From Micromonospora zingiberis (lineage in GTDB: Bacteria; Actinomycetota; Actinomycetes; Mycobacteriales; Micromonosporaceae), in NCBI RefSeq assembly GCF_004331455.1, contig NZ_SJJR01000022.1, positions 1 to 64,000 of the forward strand: DNA of 64,000 bases. The letters run 5' to 3'. Below are positions 14,520-22,871 of the stretch, piece by piece. Made by a program: the position numbers and the translations under genes. Position 1 is the stretch's first letter, and the number at the start of each line of letters is the position of its first letter. A model generated the notes under the pieces. That model searched no databases. It had not been told where the DNA came from and saw nothing but the letters and a program-made list of their open reading frames with translations.

Positions 14520-16064
14520 GTGTCCACCCTGCACCGTCCCGGCGTCGCCGCCGGTCGTACCGCCCAGGCCCTGCACCGGGCCGCCACCCCCGACTACTTC
14601 GGCTGGTTGGAGCACACCCGGACCGCCGGGGGTTGTGCCCGTCCTGTCCGGCTGACCGGCATCATGACCGCCGTCGACCGGGACACCGGGCGGGTCCTGG
14701 GCGAGCAGCACACCGACGAGTTGCCCGATCGGGTGCTCTACAAGGCGTGCGGCAACCGGCGAGCCGCCCAGTGCCCGGACTGCTCCTGGGTCTACGCCGG
14801 TGACGCCTTCCAGGTCGTCCGCTGTGGCCTGACCGGCGGCAAGACCGTCCCCGCCACGGTGGCTCGGCATCCGGTCGTGTTCGCCACCTTCACCGCGCCG
14901 TCGTTCGGCCCGGTCCACCACCGGCACGTACCCCGACACACCTGCACCGACCGGCGGCGCTGCGACTGCCGACCGGCCCCCTGCCACGCCCGCCGTGACG
15001 CCGTCACCTGCCCGCACGGGCGGCCCGGGGCCTGCTTCGCTCGTCACGACGGTGCCGATCCGCAGCTCGGTCGGCCGCTCTGCCTGGACTGCTACGACCA
15101 CGATCACCAGGTCGTCTGGAACGTCTTCGCCGGTGAGCTGTGGCGGCGCACCAAGCAGGCCGTCGAGCGGTACCTTGCCGCCCTCTGCCGCCGGCGCGGC
15201 ATCCCGAGGGTTGAGGTCGTCACCGACTCGGGCCGGGTTCGGCGGGTGCCGCCGGTGCGGGTGTCACACGGGAAGGTCGCCGAGATGCAGCGCCGGGGCG
15301 CGGTGCACTTTCACGTCCTGCTGCGTCTCGACGGGGTCGAGCCCGGTGACCGGCACGCCCTGGTCCCGCCACCGGTCGGGATCACCGTGGACGACCTCGA
15401 CGCCGCCGTGCACGCCGCCGCCCGACAGATCGTCTTCGCCACTCCGCCGCATCCGGACCGGCCGCAGGGTTGGTCGATCGTCTGGGGTGAGCAGGTCGAC
15501 GTTCGCCGCATCGGCACCGGCGACGGGGACGTGACCGACGCCAGGGTGGCCGCCTACCTGGCCAAGTACGCCACCAAGGCCACCGAGGTCACCGGCCACT
15601 GCTCCACCCGACTCACGTCGGGCACCGTCGACGCCTACGCTGACCCGGAGGGCGACCACCTGGCCCGGCTCATCGACGCCTGCTGGCGACTCGGCCGCCC
15701 CACCCGGCACCGCACCAGCGACACCGCCGCCCAGGCCGACGACCGTCAAGGCGACCTTGACACCACACCCGACGTCTACGCCGGGCTGCGACGGTGGGCG
15801 CACATGCTCGGCTACGGCGGGCACTTCCTCACCAAGGCCCGCCGATACTCGGTCACCTTCGGGCTGCTCCGCGACACCCGCGCCACCTACCGCCGCGCCG
15901 ACGACGGCTCCGTCAGCGTCGGCACCCTGGCCTTCGTCGGCTCCGGATGGCTCACCGACGGGGACGCGCTGCTCGCCAACACCGCCGCCGCCCAGCACCG
16001 CGAGCGCAGCCGCGTCGGCCGGGAAGAACTCGCCCACGAGATGTGGTCGGGGGTGGCGGCGTGA
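14520..16064 (+). CDS. RepSA-type rolling-circle replication initiator
   Basis: 514 residues from GTG 14520 with GAGGAG eight bases upstream. It starts rolling-circle replication of the excised element. The N-terminal half is Cys/His-rich (CGNRRAAQCPDCSWVY; CTDRRRCDCRPAPCHARRD), likely zinc-binding. The HUH-type metal motif is AVHFHVLLRLDG and the putative catalytic Tyr motif is VAAYLAKYATKATE. Length and motifs fit pSAM2 RepSA-like proteins. Stop overlaps the xis start (GTGA), so rep-xis-int form one operon. The full-length frame suggests function is retained. Confidence 0.88.
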   Translation: MSTLHRPGVAAGRTAQALHRAATPDYFGWLEHTRTAGGCARPVRLTGIMTAVDRDTGRVLGEQHTDELPDRVLYKACGNRRAAQCPDCSWVYAGDAFQVVRCGLTGGKTVPATVARHPVVFATFTAPSFGPVHHRHVPRHTCTDRRRCDCRPAPCHARRDAVTCPHGRPGACFARHDGADPQLGRPLCLDCYDHDHQVVWNVFAGELWRRTKQAVERYLAALCRRRGIPRVEVVTDSGRVRRVPPVRVSHGKVAEMQRRGAVHFHVLLRLDGVEPGDRHALVPPPVGITVDDLDAAVHAAARQIVFATPPHPDRPQGWSIVWGEQVDVRRIGTGDGDVTDARVAAYLAKYATKATEVTGHCSTRLTSGTVDAYADPEGDHLARLIDACWRLGRPTRHRTSDTAAQADDRQGDLDTTPDVYAGLRRWAHMLGYGGHFLTKARRYSVTFGLLRDTRATYRRADDGSVSVGTLAFVGSGWLTDGDALLANTAAAQHRERSRVGREELAHEMWSGVAA

Positions 16065-16258
16065 CCCGACCCCTCACCCCACGGTGGTACTCCCCTGCCG
16101 AGGTCGCCGTGCTGCTCGGCTTCGGCATCTCCAAGGTCAAGATGAAGATCGCCACCGGCGAACTGCGCTCCATCAAGGACGGCAAGTACCGCCGCATCCT
16201 CCCCGAATGGGTCGACGACTACATCCGCGACCAGATCGACCGGCAGGAGGCCGCCTGA
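16061..16258 (+). CDS. xis: excisionase (Xis), MerR-like HTH
   Basis: 65 residues from GTG 16061, overlapping the end of rep by 4 nt and sharing one base with the int start (TGATG). The HTH_17/MerR-like excisionase fold is clear: WYSPAEVAVLLGFGISKVKM, then a wing GELRSIKDGKYRRILPEWVD. It directs the integrase towards excision. Size and position between rep and int are typical of pSAM2-like elements. Confidence 0.88.
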   Translation: MTRPLTPRWYSPAEVAVLLGFGISKVKMKIATGELRSIKDGKYRRILPEWVDDYIRDQIDRQEAA

Positions 16259-17478
16259 TGCCCGCCCGTGCCCGCGCCAACGGCGAAGGCTCGATCTTCC
16301 CCTACCGCAACGGCTTCGCCGCGTACGTCTGGGTCACCAAGCCGGACGGGAAACGCACCCGCAAGTACGTCTACGGCAAGACCCGCGACGCCGTCCACGA
16401 CAAGTGGATCAAACTGCACCAGCAGGCCAAGGCCGGACCGGTGGCGACCAGTGTGCCGACCGTGGGCAGCTTCCTCGCCTACTGGCTGACCGAGATCATC
16501 GAGCCGAACCGGGCACCGCTCACCTTCGCCACCTACGAGACGTTCGTCCGGCGTTACCTCTCCCCCGGCCTCGGGTCCAAGCGACTCGACCGGCTCCAGG
16601 CGCGGGACGTGCAGACCTGGCTGAACCAGGTGGCCCGCACCTGTCAGTGCTGCGCCCAGGGCAAGGACGCCGCCCGCCGTCAGGAGAAGCGGCGCTGCTG
16701 CGCGGTCGGCCGGTGCTGCCAGGCGGTCCCGTCGACGCGCACGGTCAGCGACATCCGGGCCGCACTGCGCGCCGCCCTCACCCACGCCCAGGCCGAAGAC
16801 CTCATCACCCGCAACCCGGCCGTGCCGGTCACCCTCGCCACCGTCCGCCGTCGACGCGGCAAGTCCTGGTCCAGCGAAGAGGCACGGAGGTTCCTCGAAT
16901 CCGCCCGTGCCGACGCCGATCCGATCTACGCCGCGTACGCCCTGGTCCTCGTCACCGGCCTACGCAAAGGCGAAGCCCTCGGCCTCACCTGGGCAGACGT
17001 CGACCTCGACGCCGGGGAGCTGACCATCGGGCGACAACTGCAACGCGCACGCGGAAAGCTCCTGCACCGCGACACCAAGACCCCGGCGTCCGACGCCACC
17101 CTCCCGCTGCCCGACGTCTGCCTGGCCGCACTCAAGCTGAGGAACGAGCAGCGCGACGAGGCACGGGCAGCCGCCGGTAAGGCGTGGCACGACAACGACC
17201 TGGTGTTCACCACCCGCTACGGCACGCCCATCGAGCCGCGCAACTTCCAGCGCTCCTGGCAGACCCGCTGCGACAAGGCGGCAACGAAGCCGATCACGGT
17301 CCACGACGCGCGGCGGACCTGCGCCACCCTCCTGGCCGACCTCGACGTGCACCCGCGAGTCGCCATGCAGATCCTCCGGCACGCCCGCTTCTCCGTGACG
17401 ATGGAGGTCTACACGCAGGTGTCCTCGCAGGCGACCCGGGACGCGCTCAAGCGCCTCGGCGAATCCCTGACGCGATGA
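16258..17478 (+). CDS. int: tyrosine recombinase/integrase, element III
   Basis: 406 residues. Integrates and excises the element at the 3' end of tRNA-Val. The N-terminal arm-binding domain includes GEGSIFPYRNGFAAYVWVTK; the core-binding domain (about 65-190) contains a Cys cluster (CQCCAQGKDAARRQEKRRCC) typical of this actinobacterial group. The catalytic domain has Arg in VTGLRKGEALGLTW, HDARRTCATLLADL (H-x2-R) and Tyr in VTMEVYTQVSS. All key residues are present. Ends 60 bp before the tRNA gene, with a hairpin between. Confidence 0.92.
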   Translation: MPARARANGEGSIFPYRNGFAAYVWVTKPDGKRTRKYVYGKTRDAVHDKWIKLHQQAKAGPVATSVPTVGSFLAYWLTEIIEPNRAPLTFATYETFVRRYLSPGLGSKRLDRLQARDVQTWLNQVARTCQCCAQGKDAARRQEKRRCCAVGRCCQAVPSTRTVSDIRAALRAALTHAQAEDLITRNPAVPVTLATVRRRRGKSWSSEEARRFLESARADADPIYAAYALVLVTGLRKGEALGLTWADVDLDAGELTIGRQLQRARGKLLHRDTKTPASDATLPLPDVCLAALKLRNEQRDEARAAAGKAWHDNDLVFTTRYGTPIEPRNFQRSWQTRCDKAATKPITVHDARRTCATLLADLDVHPRVAMQILRHARFSVTMEVYTQVSSQATRDALKRLGESLTR

Positions 17479-17502
17479 CGAACTGCTGTACGGGCAGCAG
17501 AA

Positions 17503-17532
17503 AGGCCACCTCCCGAAGCCGGGAAGTGGCCT
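17503..17532 (+). terminator. hairpin after element III integrase
   Basis: Arms AGGCCACCTCCCG and CGGGAAGTGGCCT with loop AAGC, one mismatch. Duplicated at 5959-5988. Without a T-run; probably terminates the rep-xis-int transcript before it reads into the oppositely oriented tRNA. Confidence 0.5.
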
Positions 17533-17540
17533 GAGCTGCG

Positions 17541-17612
17541 TGGGCGATACTGGGATCGAACCAGTGACCTCTTCGGTGTGAACGAAGCGCTCTCCCGCTG
17601 AGCTAATCGCCC
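17541..17612 (-). tRNA. tRNA-Val(CAC)
   Basis: 72 nt, cloverleaf drawn by hand: acceptor GGGCGAT pairs with ATCGCCC plus A73, D-arm GCTC/GAGC, anticodon stem CTTCG/CGAAG with loop TTCACAC (anticodon CAC, reads GTG), T-arm ACTGG-TTCGATC-CCAGT. CCA is not encoded. It is intact because element III carries the tRNA 3' end within its att site; three further 3'-end copies lie at 2897, 5997 and 9940. It is the attachment target of all three elements. Confidence 0.95.
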
Positions 17613-17662
17613 TCAGCGCGGATGACTCTACCCGATCGTGGGACCGGACCGCGAACCCGGGG

Positions 17663-18274
17663 TCAGTGGGTCGCGAGGTAGTGCAGGACCTGGGCGATCA
17701 CGTCGATGCCGAGGCTGTACTTGATCGAGAGTAGGGCCACGGCGCCGACGAAGACGATGCCGACGGCGCCGATCACGAAGCGTACGGCGAGTGACTGTCG
17801 TTTCACCCAGTTGGCCCAGCCTTGGACGTGGCGGCGGGTGAAGCCGAGTAGTCGTTTGGCCCAGTGGAATTCGACGGCCCAGATGCCGAGGCCGGCGATC
17901 ACGATGAGCCAGCCGGGGCCGGGTAGCGGGATGAGCACGATGCCGACGGAGACGACGATGGCGCCGAGCACCCCGATGATGACCTTGAGGGCGAGGCGAC
18001 CGGTGGGGTTGGCGCGGATCAGCGCGAGGGTGGTGGATATCCGCCGCCGCCAGCGGGGTGGTTGGCGTCGTCCGGACACGGTGCGACCACCCCCGTCGCT
18101 CTTCGCGGCCTGGTCCGGCTCCGGTCGGTCACCCTGCATGAGGTGAGAGTTACCCCGTCGGGCGGGACCATGCCCGTTGGCGTAGCTGCGTCCGTTGCGG
18201 CCGATCCGCTCGTTGTCCGTCGAGCCGCGTTCGACCACCGACCGGCCACGCCGGTCCCCTTGTTTCTTTGGCAC
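17663..18274 (-). CDS. PGPGW-domain membrane protein (TIGR02611-like)
   Basis: 203 residues in the longest frame. Contains IPLPGPGWLIVIAGLGIWAV, the PGPGW motif of a small actinobacterial membrane protein family. TM helices are at about residues 98-117, 120-140 and 165-187. The basic N-terminal ~60 residues may not be translated: ATG 18139 gives a 158-residue protein of more usual size, but neither start has a clear ribosome binding site. Function unknown. First host gene right of the element array. Confidence 0.7.
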   Translation of the reverse strand: MPKKQGDRRGRSVVERGSTDNERIGRNGRSYANGHGPARRGNSHLMQGDRPEPDQAAKSDGGGRTVSGRRQPPRWRRRISTTLALIRANPTGRLALKVIIGVLGAIVVSVGIVLIPLPGPGWLIVIAGLGIWAVEFHWAKRLLGFTRRHVQGWANWVKRQSLAVRFVIGAVGIVFVGAVALLSIKYSLGIDVIAQVLHYLATH

Positions 18275-18639
18275 CCGTACCCCCGCTGTTCGGTCACGCG
18301 GACCGCGACGATCGACGGCCCTGCGGCGCGATGGGATCCACTGAGGATCGCTCAGCGACCATTTCTCATCCCCCAGTGTTGCGCGGGCCCGTCACTGCAA
18401 CGGCCGACTGGACGTTACCGGAGTAAGTCGACGACTGAACCACCCGATGCCGGGCGGGATCTACGCACTGGGCAGAACCGGAAATCCTAGATGAATTTTC
18501 ACGTTCATGCGGCATTTCCGACCCCCTTCCCACCACTGGGTGAAGTCAGCGTATGGCGGAGCGTAGCCAGGAGTAGCGGCTGAGTATGGGAAAAGCGGGA
18601 CACGCGCGTTCCGCACGCGGTGCCGGGGGGAGAACGTCC
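18275..18639. other. intergenic region upstream of the SsgB-like gene
   Basis: 365 bp between divergent genes. It is less GC-rich around 18485-18520 (ATGAATTTTCACGTTCATGC), where promoter elements for the sporulation gene are most likely. No hairpin or conserved operator was identified. Confidence 0.4.
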
Positions 18640-19071
18640 ATGAGTGTCATCCGACCGACGACCGTTGAGGTCGAGACGTCGCTAAGGCTAGTCGCGCCTG
18701 ACGCCACCGCCTTGCCGGTGCGTGCCAGTCTGCGCTACGACCCTGCTGACCCGTATGCGGTCCATGTCCTGTTCCACGCCGAATCGGCCGGTGGCGAGGC
18801 GGTGAGCTGGTCGTTCGCCCGCGAGTTGCTGGTCACCGGGCTCGACGAGCCGGCCGGCATCGGCGATGTCCGGGTCTGGCCGTGGGCCACCCCGCGCGGC
18901 GACTTCGTCGCGCTGGCGCTGTCGTCGCCGGACGGCAACGCCCTGTTCGAGGTACCGCGCAGCGTGCTGGTGCGGTTCCTGCGGCGCACCTACGTCGTCG
19001 TTCCGCGCGGTCGCGAGGCCGAGCACCTGGACGTCGACACGGCGGTCAACCGGCTGCTCGCCGGCCGCTGA
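18640..19071 (+). CDS. SsgA/SsgB-family sporulation and cell division regulator
   Basis: 143 residues from ATG 18640 preceded by GGGGGGAG. Matches the SsgA-like protein family throughout: LRYDPADPYAVHVLFHAE, then SFARELLVTGLDEPAGIGDV and RVWPW, ALSSPDGNALFE and a C-terminal helix LDVDTAVNRLLAG. These proteins recruit FtsZ to septation sites in sporulating actinobacteria. SsgB is the member retained outside Streptomyces, so this is probably the SsgB orthologue. Monocistronic by layout. Confidence 0.9.
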   Translation: MSVIRPTTVEVETSLRLVAPDATALPVRASLRYDPADPYAVHVLFHAESAGGEAVSWSFARELLVTGLDEPAGIGDVRVWPWATPRGDFVALALSSPDGNALFEVPRSVLVRFLRRTYVVVPRGREAEHLDVDTAVNRLLAGR

Positions 19072-19183
19072 CCACGACGCAAGCCGGGGCCGCGCGGATC
19101 CTGCCGGGGCCGCGCGGCCCCAGCATGTCCGGCGGTACGCGGGCAGCCTCCCGCCGTCGGCCACGCGACCCGGGTCGCCCCAC

Positions 19184-19960
19184 TCAGCCATGGGTGCTGA
19201 TGCCGCCGTCGACCGGGATCACCGCACCCGTGAGGTAGGCACCGGCCCGCGACGACAGGTAGATCGCGGTGCCCGCCATGTCCTCCGGTCGGCCGATTCG
19301 TCCCAGTGGCACCTGCGCCTCGATGGCGGCTCGGGAGGCCGGGTCGTCCAGCGCGAACGCCATCATCTTGCTCTCGAACGGGCCGGGCGCGATCGCGTTG
19401 ACGGTGATCCGCTCGCCGGCCAGTTGGTGGGCCAGGCTGCGGGTCAGCATGTGGACTGCCGCTTTCGTCGCCGAGTAGGCGTAGACCTCCATGAACGGCA
19501 CCCGCAGGCCGTCGATCGAGCCGATGTTGATCACCCGCGCCGGGTCGTCGTCGGTGGCGGCGGCGCGCAGGGCCGGCAGCAGCGCGGTGGTCAGCCGGAA
19601 CACCGCCTTGACGTTGATCGCCCAGAGCTTGTCGAACGCGCTCTCCGGGTACTCCTCCAGCGGCGCACCCCAGGTCGCGCCGGCGTTGTTGACCAGGACG
19701 TCGAGCTTGTCGACCCGATCCCGCACGGCGTCGGCGAGCGCCTGCGCCCCCTCGTCCCGGCTCAGGTCGGCGGGGATCGCCTCGCAGCTGCCCTGCGCGG
19801 AGAGTTCCTCGACCACCGCCGCGCAGACGTCGGCCCGGCGGGACGAGATGATCACGTGTGCGCCGGCCGCGACGAAGCCTCGGGCGATCATCAGCCCGAT
19901 CCCCCGCGATCCGCCGGTGACCAGGACCTTCTTGCCGTAGACCGAGAACAGGTCGGTCAT
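19184..19960 (-). CDS. SDR family oxidoreductase
   Basis: 258 residues from ATG 19960. Classical SDR: TGGSRGIG (cofactor loop), NNAGATWG, catalytic Ser in NIGSIDGLRVPF, YAYSATK (Tyr and Lys) and C-terminal PVDGGISTHG. It resembles the RhlG/gluconate 5-dehydrogenase-like group by the GLRVPFMEVYAYSATKAA stretch. Substrate unknown. Divergent from the AraC gene with a perfect palindrome between them, so the AraC protein may regulate it. Confidence 0.88.
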   Translation of the reverse strand: MTDLFSVYGKKVLVTGGSRGIGLMIARGFVAAGAHVIISSRRADVCAAVVEELSAQGSCEAIPADLSRDEGAQALADAVRDRVDKLDVLVNNAGATWGAPLEEYPESAFDKLWAINVKAVFRLTTALLPALRAAATDDDPARVINIGSIDGLRVPFMEVYAYSATKAAVHMLTRSLAHQLAGERITVNAIAPGPFESKMMAFALDDPASRAAIEAQVPLGRIGRPEDMAGTAIYLSSRAGAYLTGAVIPVDGGISTHG

Positions 19961-20095
19961 GCGCCATCCTCTCGTACGCCGGTGCATCCGGCCGGAGGCC
20001 GCCGGCCCCGGGCGTCGCGGCGACCACCGTCGCTACCGATCGGTAACCTAATCGCCCCACCGGGCGCCGACAACCCCGAACCGGCGGCGGCGGCG

Positions 20096-20117
20096 ATCGT
20101 TGCCGCTCGGCAACGAT
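20096..20117. promoter_or_regulatory. perfect palindromic operator between SDR and AraC genes
   Basis: ATCGTTGCCG and CGGCAACGAT flank CT: 10-bp perfect arms. It lies about 60 bp before the AraC start and 136 bp before the SDR start. A fully symmetric dyad is more typical of TetR/GntR/LacI dimers than of AraC proteins, so the regulator is open. Confidence 0.55.
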
Positions 20118-20177
20118 GTTTCAACGCGCGGCCGCAGAGGATGCGCCCGGCCGCCTCCTTGGCTAACGTCGCAGGTG

Positions 20178-21077
20178 ATGGTCCCTTCCGGTCACCTCGC
20201 CACGGCCCCGCCCGCCGCCCCCGCCGGCTCCAGAGAGATCAGCACGATCACCCTGTGTGAGCTGTCCCCTGACGCGACGTGGCGACGGCCGGTGCTCCTG
20301 GACCGCGAGCTGATCGTGCTCACCACCGGCGGGCACGGCTACGCGGAGGTGGACTTCCGTGCCCTGCCGTGCCGGCCCGGCACGTTGCTCCGGATCCGTC
20401 CGGGGCAGGTGCTGCGCTGCGCCCTGCCCCAACTGGACGCCACGGTGGTCCGCTGGCATCCGGAGGCGCTGCACGGGCTGGACGTGGACGCCGACGACGT
20501 ACCGGCCTGGGTCCAGCTCGCCGGTGAGGACGAGGACGCGGTCATCAACGAGGTCAGCCAGTTGACGGTGGATTCCCGTCGGCACCGGGGCACGCCGAGC
20601 GGCCGTAGCCTGCTGCGTCATCAACTGACCGTGCTGCTGCTGCGGCTGAGCATGCTGCGGTCGGGCAACTGGCGGGCGTCGCGTCCGGAGGAGGTCGCCT
20701 TCCGCCGGTTCTGCCGCGAGGTCGAACTCGGCTACCAGCAGAGCCGGCGGGTCGAGGACTACGCCGACCGGCTCGGCTGCTCGGTGCGTACGCTGACCCG
20801 GGCCTGCCTGGCGGTGACCGGGCGCAGCGCCAAACAGGTGCTCGACGAGCGGGTCGCCCTCCAGGCCAGCCGGCTGCTCGCCGCCACCGACGAGCCGGTC
20901 GCCCGGATCGGCCGGCAGCTCGGTTTCACCGAGCCGACCAACTTCGGGCGGTTCTTCACCCGCGAGGTCGGTGTCAGCCCCGGCGCCTTCCGGGCCGCCC
21001 GCGACCAACGCGGGCGGGCTCCCGTCGTCCGCCCCCGGTCCCCCGTGGACGCGAGGACCGCCGCCCACCACGCGTGA
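20178..21077 (+). CDS. AraC-family transcriptional regulator
   Basis: 299 residues from ATG 20178 (GTG 20175 adjacent). The N-terminal cupin-like ligand domain includes GHGYAEVDFRALPCRPGTLL. The C-terminal AraC DNA-binding domain is complete: RVEDYADRLGCSVRTLTRAC for the first HTH, and EPVARIGRQLGFTEPTNFGR followed by FFTREVGVSPGAFR for the second. Divergently placed to an SDR gene, the likely target. Signal unknown. Confidence 0.88.
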   Translation: MVPSGHLATAPPAAPAGSREISTITLCELSPDATWRRPVLLDRELIVLTTGGHGYAEVDFRALPCRPGTLLRIRPGQVLRCALPQLDATVVRWHPEALHGLDVDADDVPAWVQLAGEDEDAVINEVSQLTVDSRRHRGTPSGRSLLRHQLTVLLLRLSMLRSGNWRASRPEEVAFRRFCREVELGYQQSRRVEDYADRLGCSVRTLTRACLAVTGRSAKQVLDERVALQASRLLAATDEPVARIGRQLGFTEPTNFGRFFTREVGVSPGAFRAARDQRGRAPVVRPRSPVDARTAAHHA

Positions 21078-21184
21078 CCGCTGGCACGCTCGCCCCGGCG
21101 CCCGGACGGCCTCTCCTGCGGCGGCTCGGCGATTTGGGCAGCCCGGCGGCGCCTGGGCCGGCACAGGTTGGGCATGATGGCAGG

Positions 21185-21640
21185 GTGCAGATCTCCGCGC
21201 GTGGCGACTACGCGGTACGGGCGGCGCTGAGCCTGGCAGCCGCGTACCCGGCACTGCTGTCCACCCAGACCATCTCCGCGGAGCAGGACATGCCGCGCAA
21301 GTTCCTGGAAGCGGTCCTGGCCGACCTGCGTCGGGCCGGGATCGTCCGGGCCCAGCGCGGGGCGGAGGGCGGTTACGCCCTAGCCCGGCCGCCACGGGAG
21401 GTGACCGTCGGCGCGGTGCTGCGGGCGGTGGAGGGACCGTTGGCCGGCGTACGGGGTCTGCGTCCTGAGGAAACCAGCTACGAGGGCGTGGCCCAGCACC
21501 TGCCCGGCTTCTGGGTCGCGGTCCGCGCCTCGCTGCGGCGGGTGGTCGACGAGGTGAGCCTGGCGGACGTGCTCGGCGGGCGACTGCCGGCCCACGTACG
21601 GCGGCTGACCACCCAACCCGACGCCTGGGAACCTCGCTGA
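21185..21640 (+). CDS. Rrf2-family transcriptional regulator lacking cluster cysteines
   Basis: 151 residues from GTG 21185. The start VQISARGDYAVRAALSLA is the classic Rrf2 N-terminus, followed by ISAEQDMPRKFLEAVLADLR (HTH) and RGAEGGYALARPP (wing). There is no cysteine in the protein, so unlike IscR, NsrR or RsrR it cannot hold an Fe-S cluster by Cys ligands. It is convergent with the flavin reductase gene, so regulation of that gene is not implied by layout. Confidence 0.88.
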   Translation: MQISARGDYAVRAALSLAAAYPALLSTQTISAEQDMPRKFLEAVLADLRRAGIVRAQRGAEGGYALARPPREVTVGAVLRAVEGPLAGVRGLRPEETSYEGVAQHLPGFWVAVRASLRRVVDEVSLADVLGGRLPAHVRRLTTQPDAWEPR

Positions 21641-21667
21641 TCCGCGTCCCGTCGACCCAACCGACGG

Positions 21668-22294
21668 TCAGGCTGACGCGGCCGTGGTGTAGCTGCCGTG
21701 GTGGTGCAGCAGCGGGTCGCCGTCGATGCCGGTGGAGAGCGCCAGCGGCTCGGCGATGACCACGGCGTGGTCGCCGGCGGGAATCCGGTGCACCACCCGG
21801 CAGAGCAGCCGGCCCAGCACGCCGGTCAACAGCGGCAGCCCGAACGGTCCGGGCTCCCAGTAGGGGTAGCCGGCGAACGGGTCGACGCCACGGGTGGCGA
21901 AGATGGTCGCGGCTTCGGTCTGGTTGGCGGCGAGCAGGTGCACGGCGACGTGCTCGGCCCGGTCCAGCACCGGCGCGCTCGGCGCGGCCGGGTCGTGGCA
22001 GAAGGACACCAGTGGTGGGTGCAGCGACACGGTGGTGAAGGTGGTCGCGGTGAATCCGGCCCGCAGGGGGGTGCCGAGGTCACCCAGGCAGGCGGGTCGG
22101 GTGTTGCGGGCCACCGCGGTGACCACGGTGACCGTGCTGGCCTGCCGCTGCCGCAGCGTGTCGAACAGGTCCGGGTCGACCGGCCGTAGCTGGTCGACCC
22201 GGTCGCGCCCGGCGGTGGTCACGCCGGCACCAGCGTGGTTGTCGCGGATCGGCAGGGTGGGGTGGCCGGCGCGCAGGGGTGCGGGGTGATGCAT
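21668..22294 (-). CDS. flavin reductase family protein
   Basis: 208 residues from ATG 22294, with GGAGAGGA six bases upstream. Flavin reductase-like FMN-binding split barrel: FDTLRQRQASTVTVVTAV, GFTATTFTTVSLHPPLVSFC, then VHLLAANQTE and a C-terminal GRLLCRVVHRIPAGDHAVVI block. It likely supplies reduced FMN to a monooxygenase or reduces a flavin directly; no partner monooxygenase is adjacent. Confidence 0.85.
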   Translation of the reverse strand: MHHPAPLRAGHPTLPIRDNHAGAGVTTAGRDRVDQLRPVDPDLFDTLRQRQASTVTVVTAVARNTRPACLGDLGTPLRAGFTATTFTTVSLHPPLVSFCHDPAAPSAPVLDRAEHVAVHLLAANQTEAATIFATRGVDPFAGYPYWEPGPFGLPLLTGVLGRLLCRVVHRIPAGDHAVVIAEPLALSTGIDGDPLLHHHGSYTTAASA

Positions 22295-22541
22295 GAGATG
22301 TCCTCTCCGGTGCGCGAGGTCGAGCGAGCAGCCGGCACCCTTCACAGGTTGGGACGGGCGCCGTCAGCTCCGCACAACGTCGATCCAAGCAGTATCTTCA
22401 GGTTCGCAAAACCCATCTGATAAATAGGATATTCGGGTTGCGGCGGAGGGACCGGGCCTCCACTGCGGAGCAGCGGAGTTTGCCGCGTCGGCGTTACGGG
22501 CATCTTCGAGCCCGCAGGGACACGACGAAGGGAGGCCCGCG

Positions 22542-22721
22542 ATGGGTCTGATGTTCCGCAAGCGCAAGAAGTACGGGCCGCTGATCCTGAACTTCACCGA
22601 GAACGGCTTCTCGTCCTGGAGCATCAAGATCGGTCGGTGGTCCTGGAACTCGCGAGCCAAGGCGCACCGGGTGGACCTGCCCGGTCCCCTGTCCTGGAAG
22701 CAGGACAAGTCCCGGGCGTGA
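22542..22721 (+). CDS. DUF4236-like small protein
   Basis: 59 residues from ATG 22542 with GGGAGG well placed. Begins MGLMFRKRKKYGPLILNFTE and continues NGFSSWSIKIGRWSWNSRAK, which matches the DUF4236 pattern (FRKR followed by a short beta-sheet repeat with S-W-S-I-K-I-G). Members are small proteins of unknown function. The pairing of strong site and family match makes this a real gene despite its size. Confidence 0.7.
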   Translation: MGLMFRKRKKYGPLILNFTENGFSSWSIKIGRWSWNSRAKAHRVDLPGPLSWKQDKSRA

Positions 22722-22871
22722 GGTTCCGAGGTCGAGCGGGGCGCCGGAGTTCACCGGCGCCCCGCTCGGCGTCCCGACCGTTGTCCGTGGACGGTTTCCG
22801 CACCGGGTCAGACGGCACGGCAAATGCCCGATCGGACCGACGATCGGCGTACCGGACCGGACAATCTAGAC

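Larger units (their letters stand above)
9940..17582. mobile_element. Element III: pSAM2-type integrative element (rep-xis-int) without transfer genes
   Basis: 7.6 kb from att core C to the intact tRNA-Val. Contains the left cassette, GntR regulator, SLATT-like cargo, membrane protein, replication initiator, excisionase and integrase. The rep-xis-int order with overlapping starts is that of actinobacterial integrative elements (AICE). No FtsK/TraB-like translocase or Spd gene is seen, so it would be mobilisable at most. As the copy adjoining the intact tRNA it is probably the most recent arrival and looks functional for excision. Confidence 0.8.
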
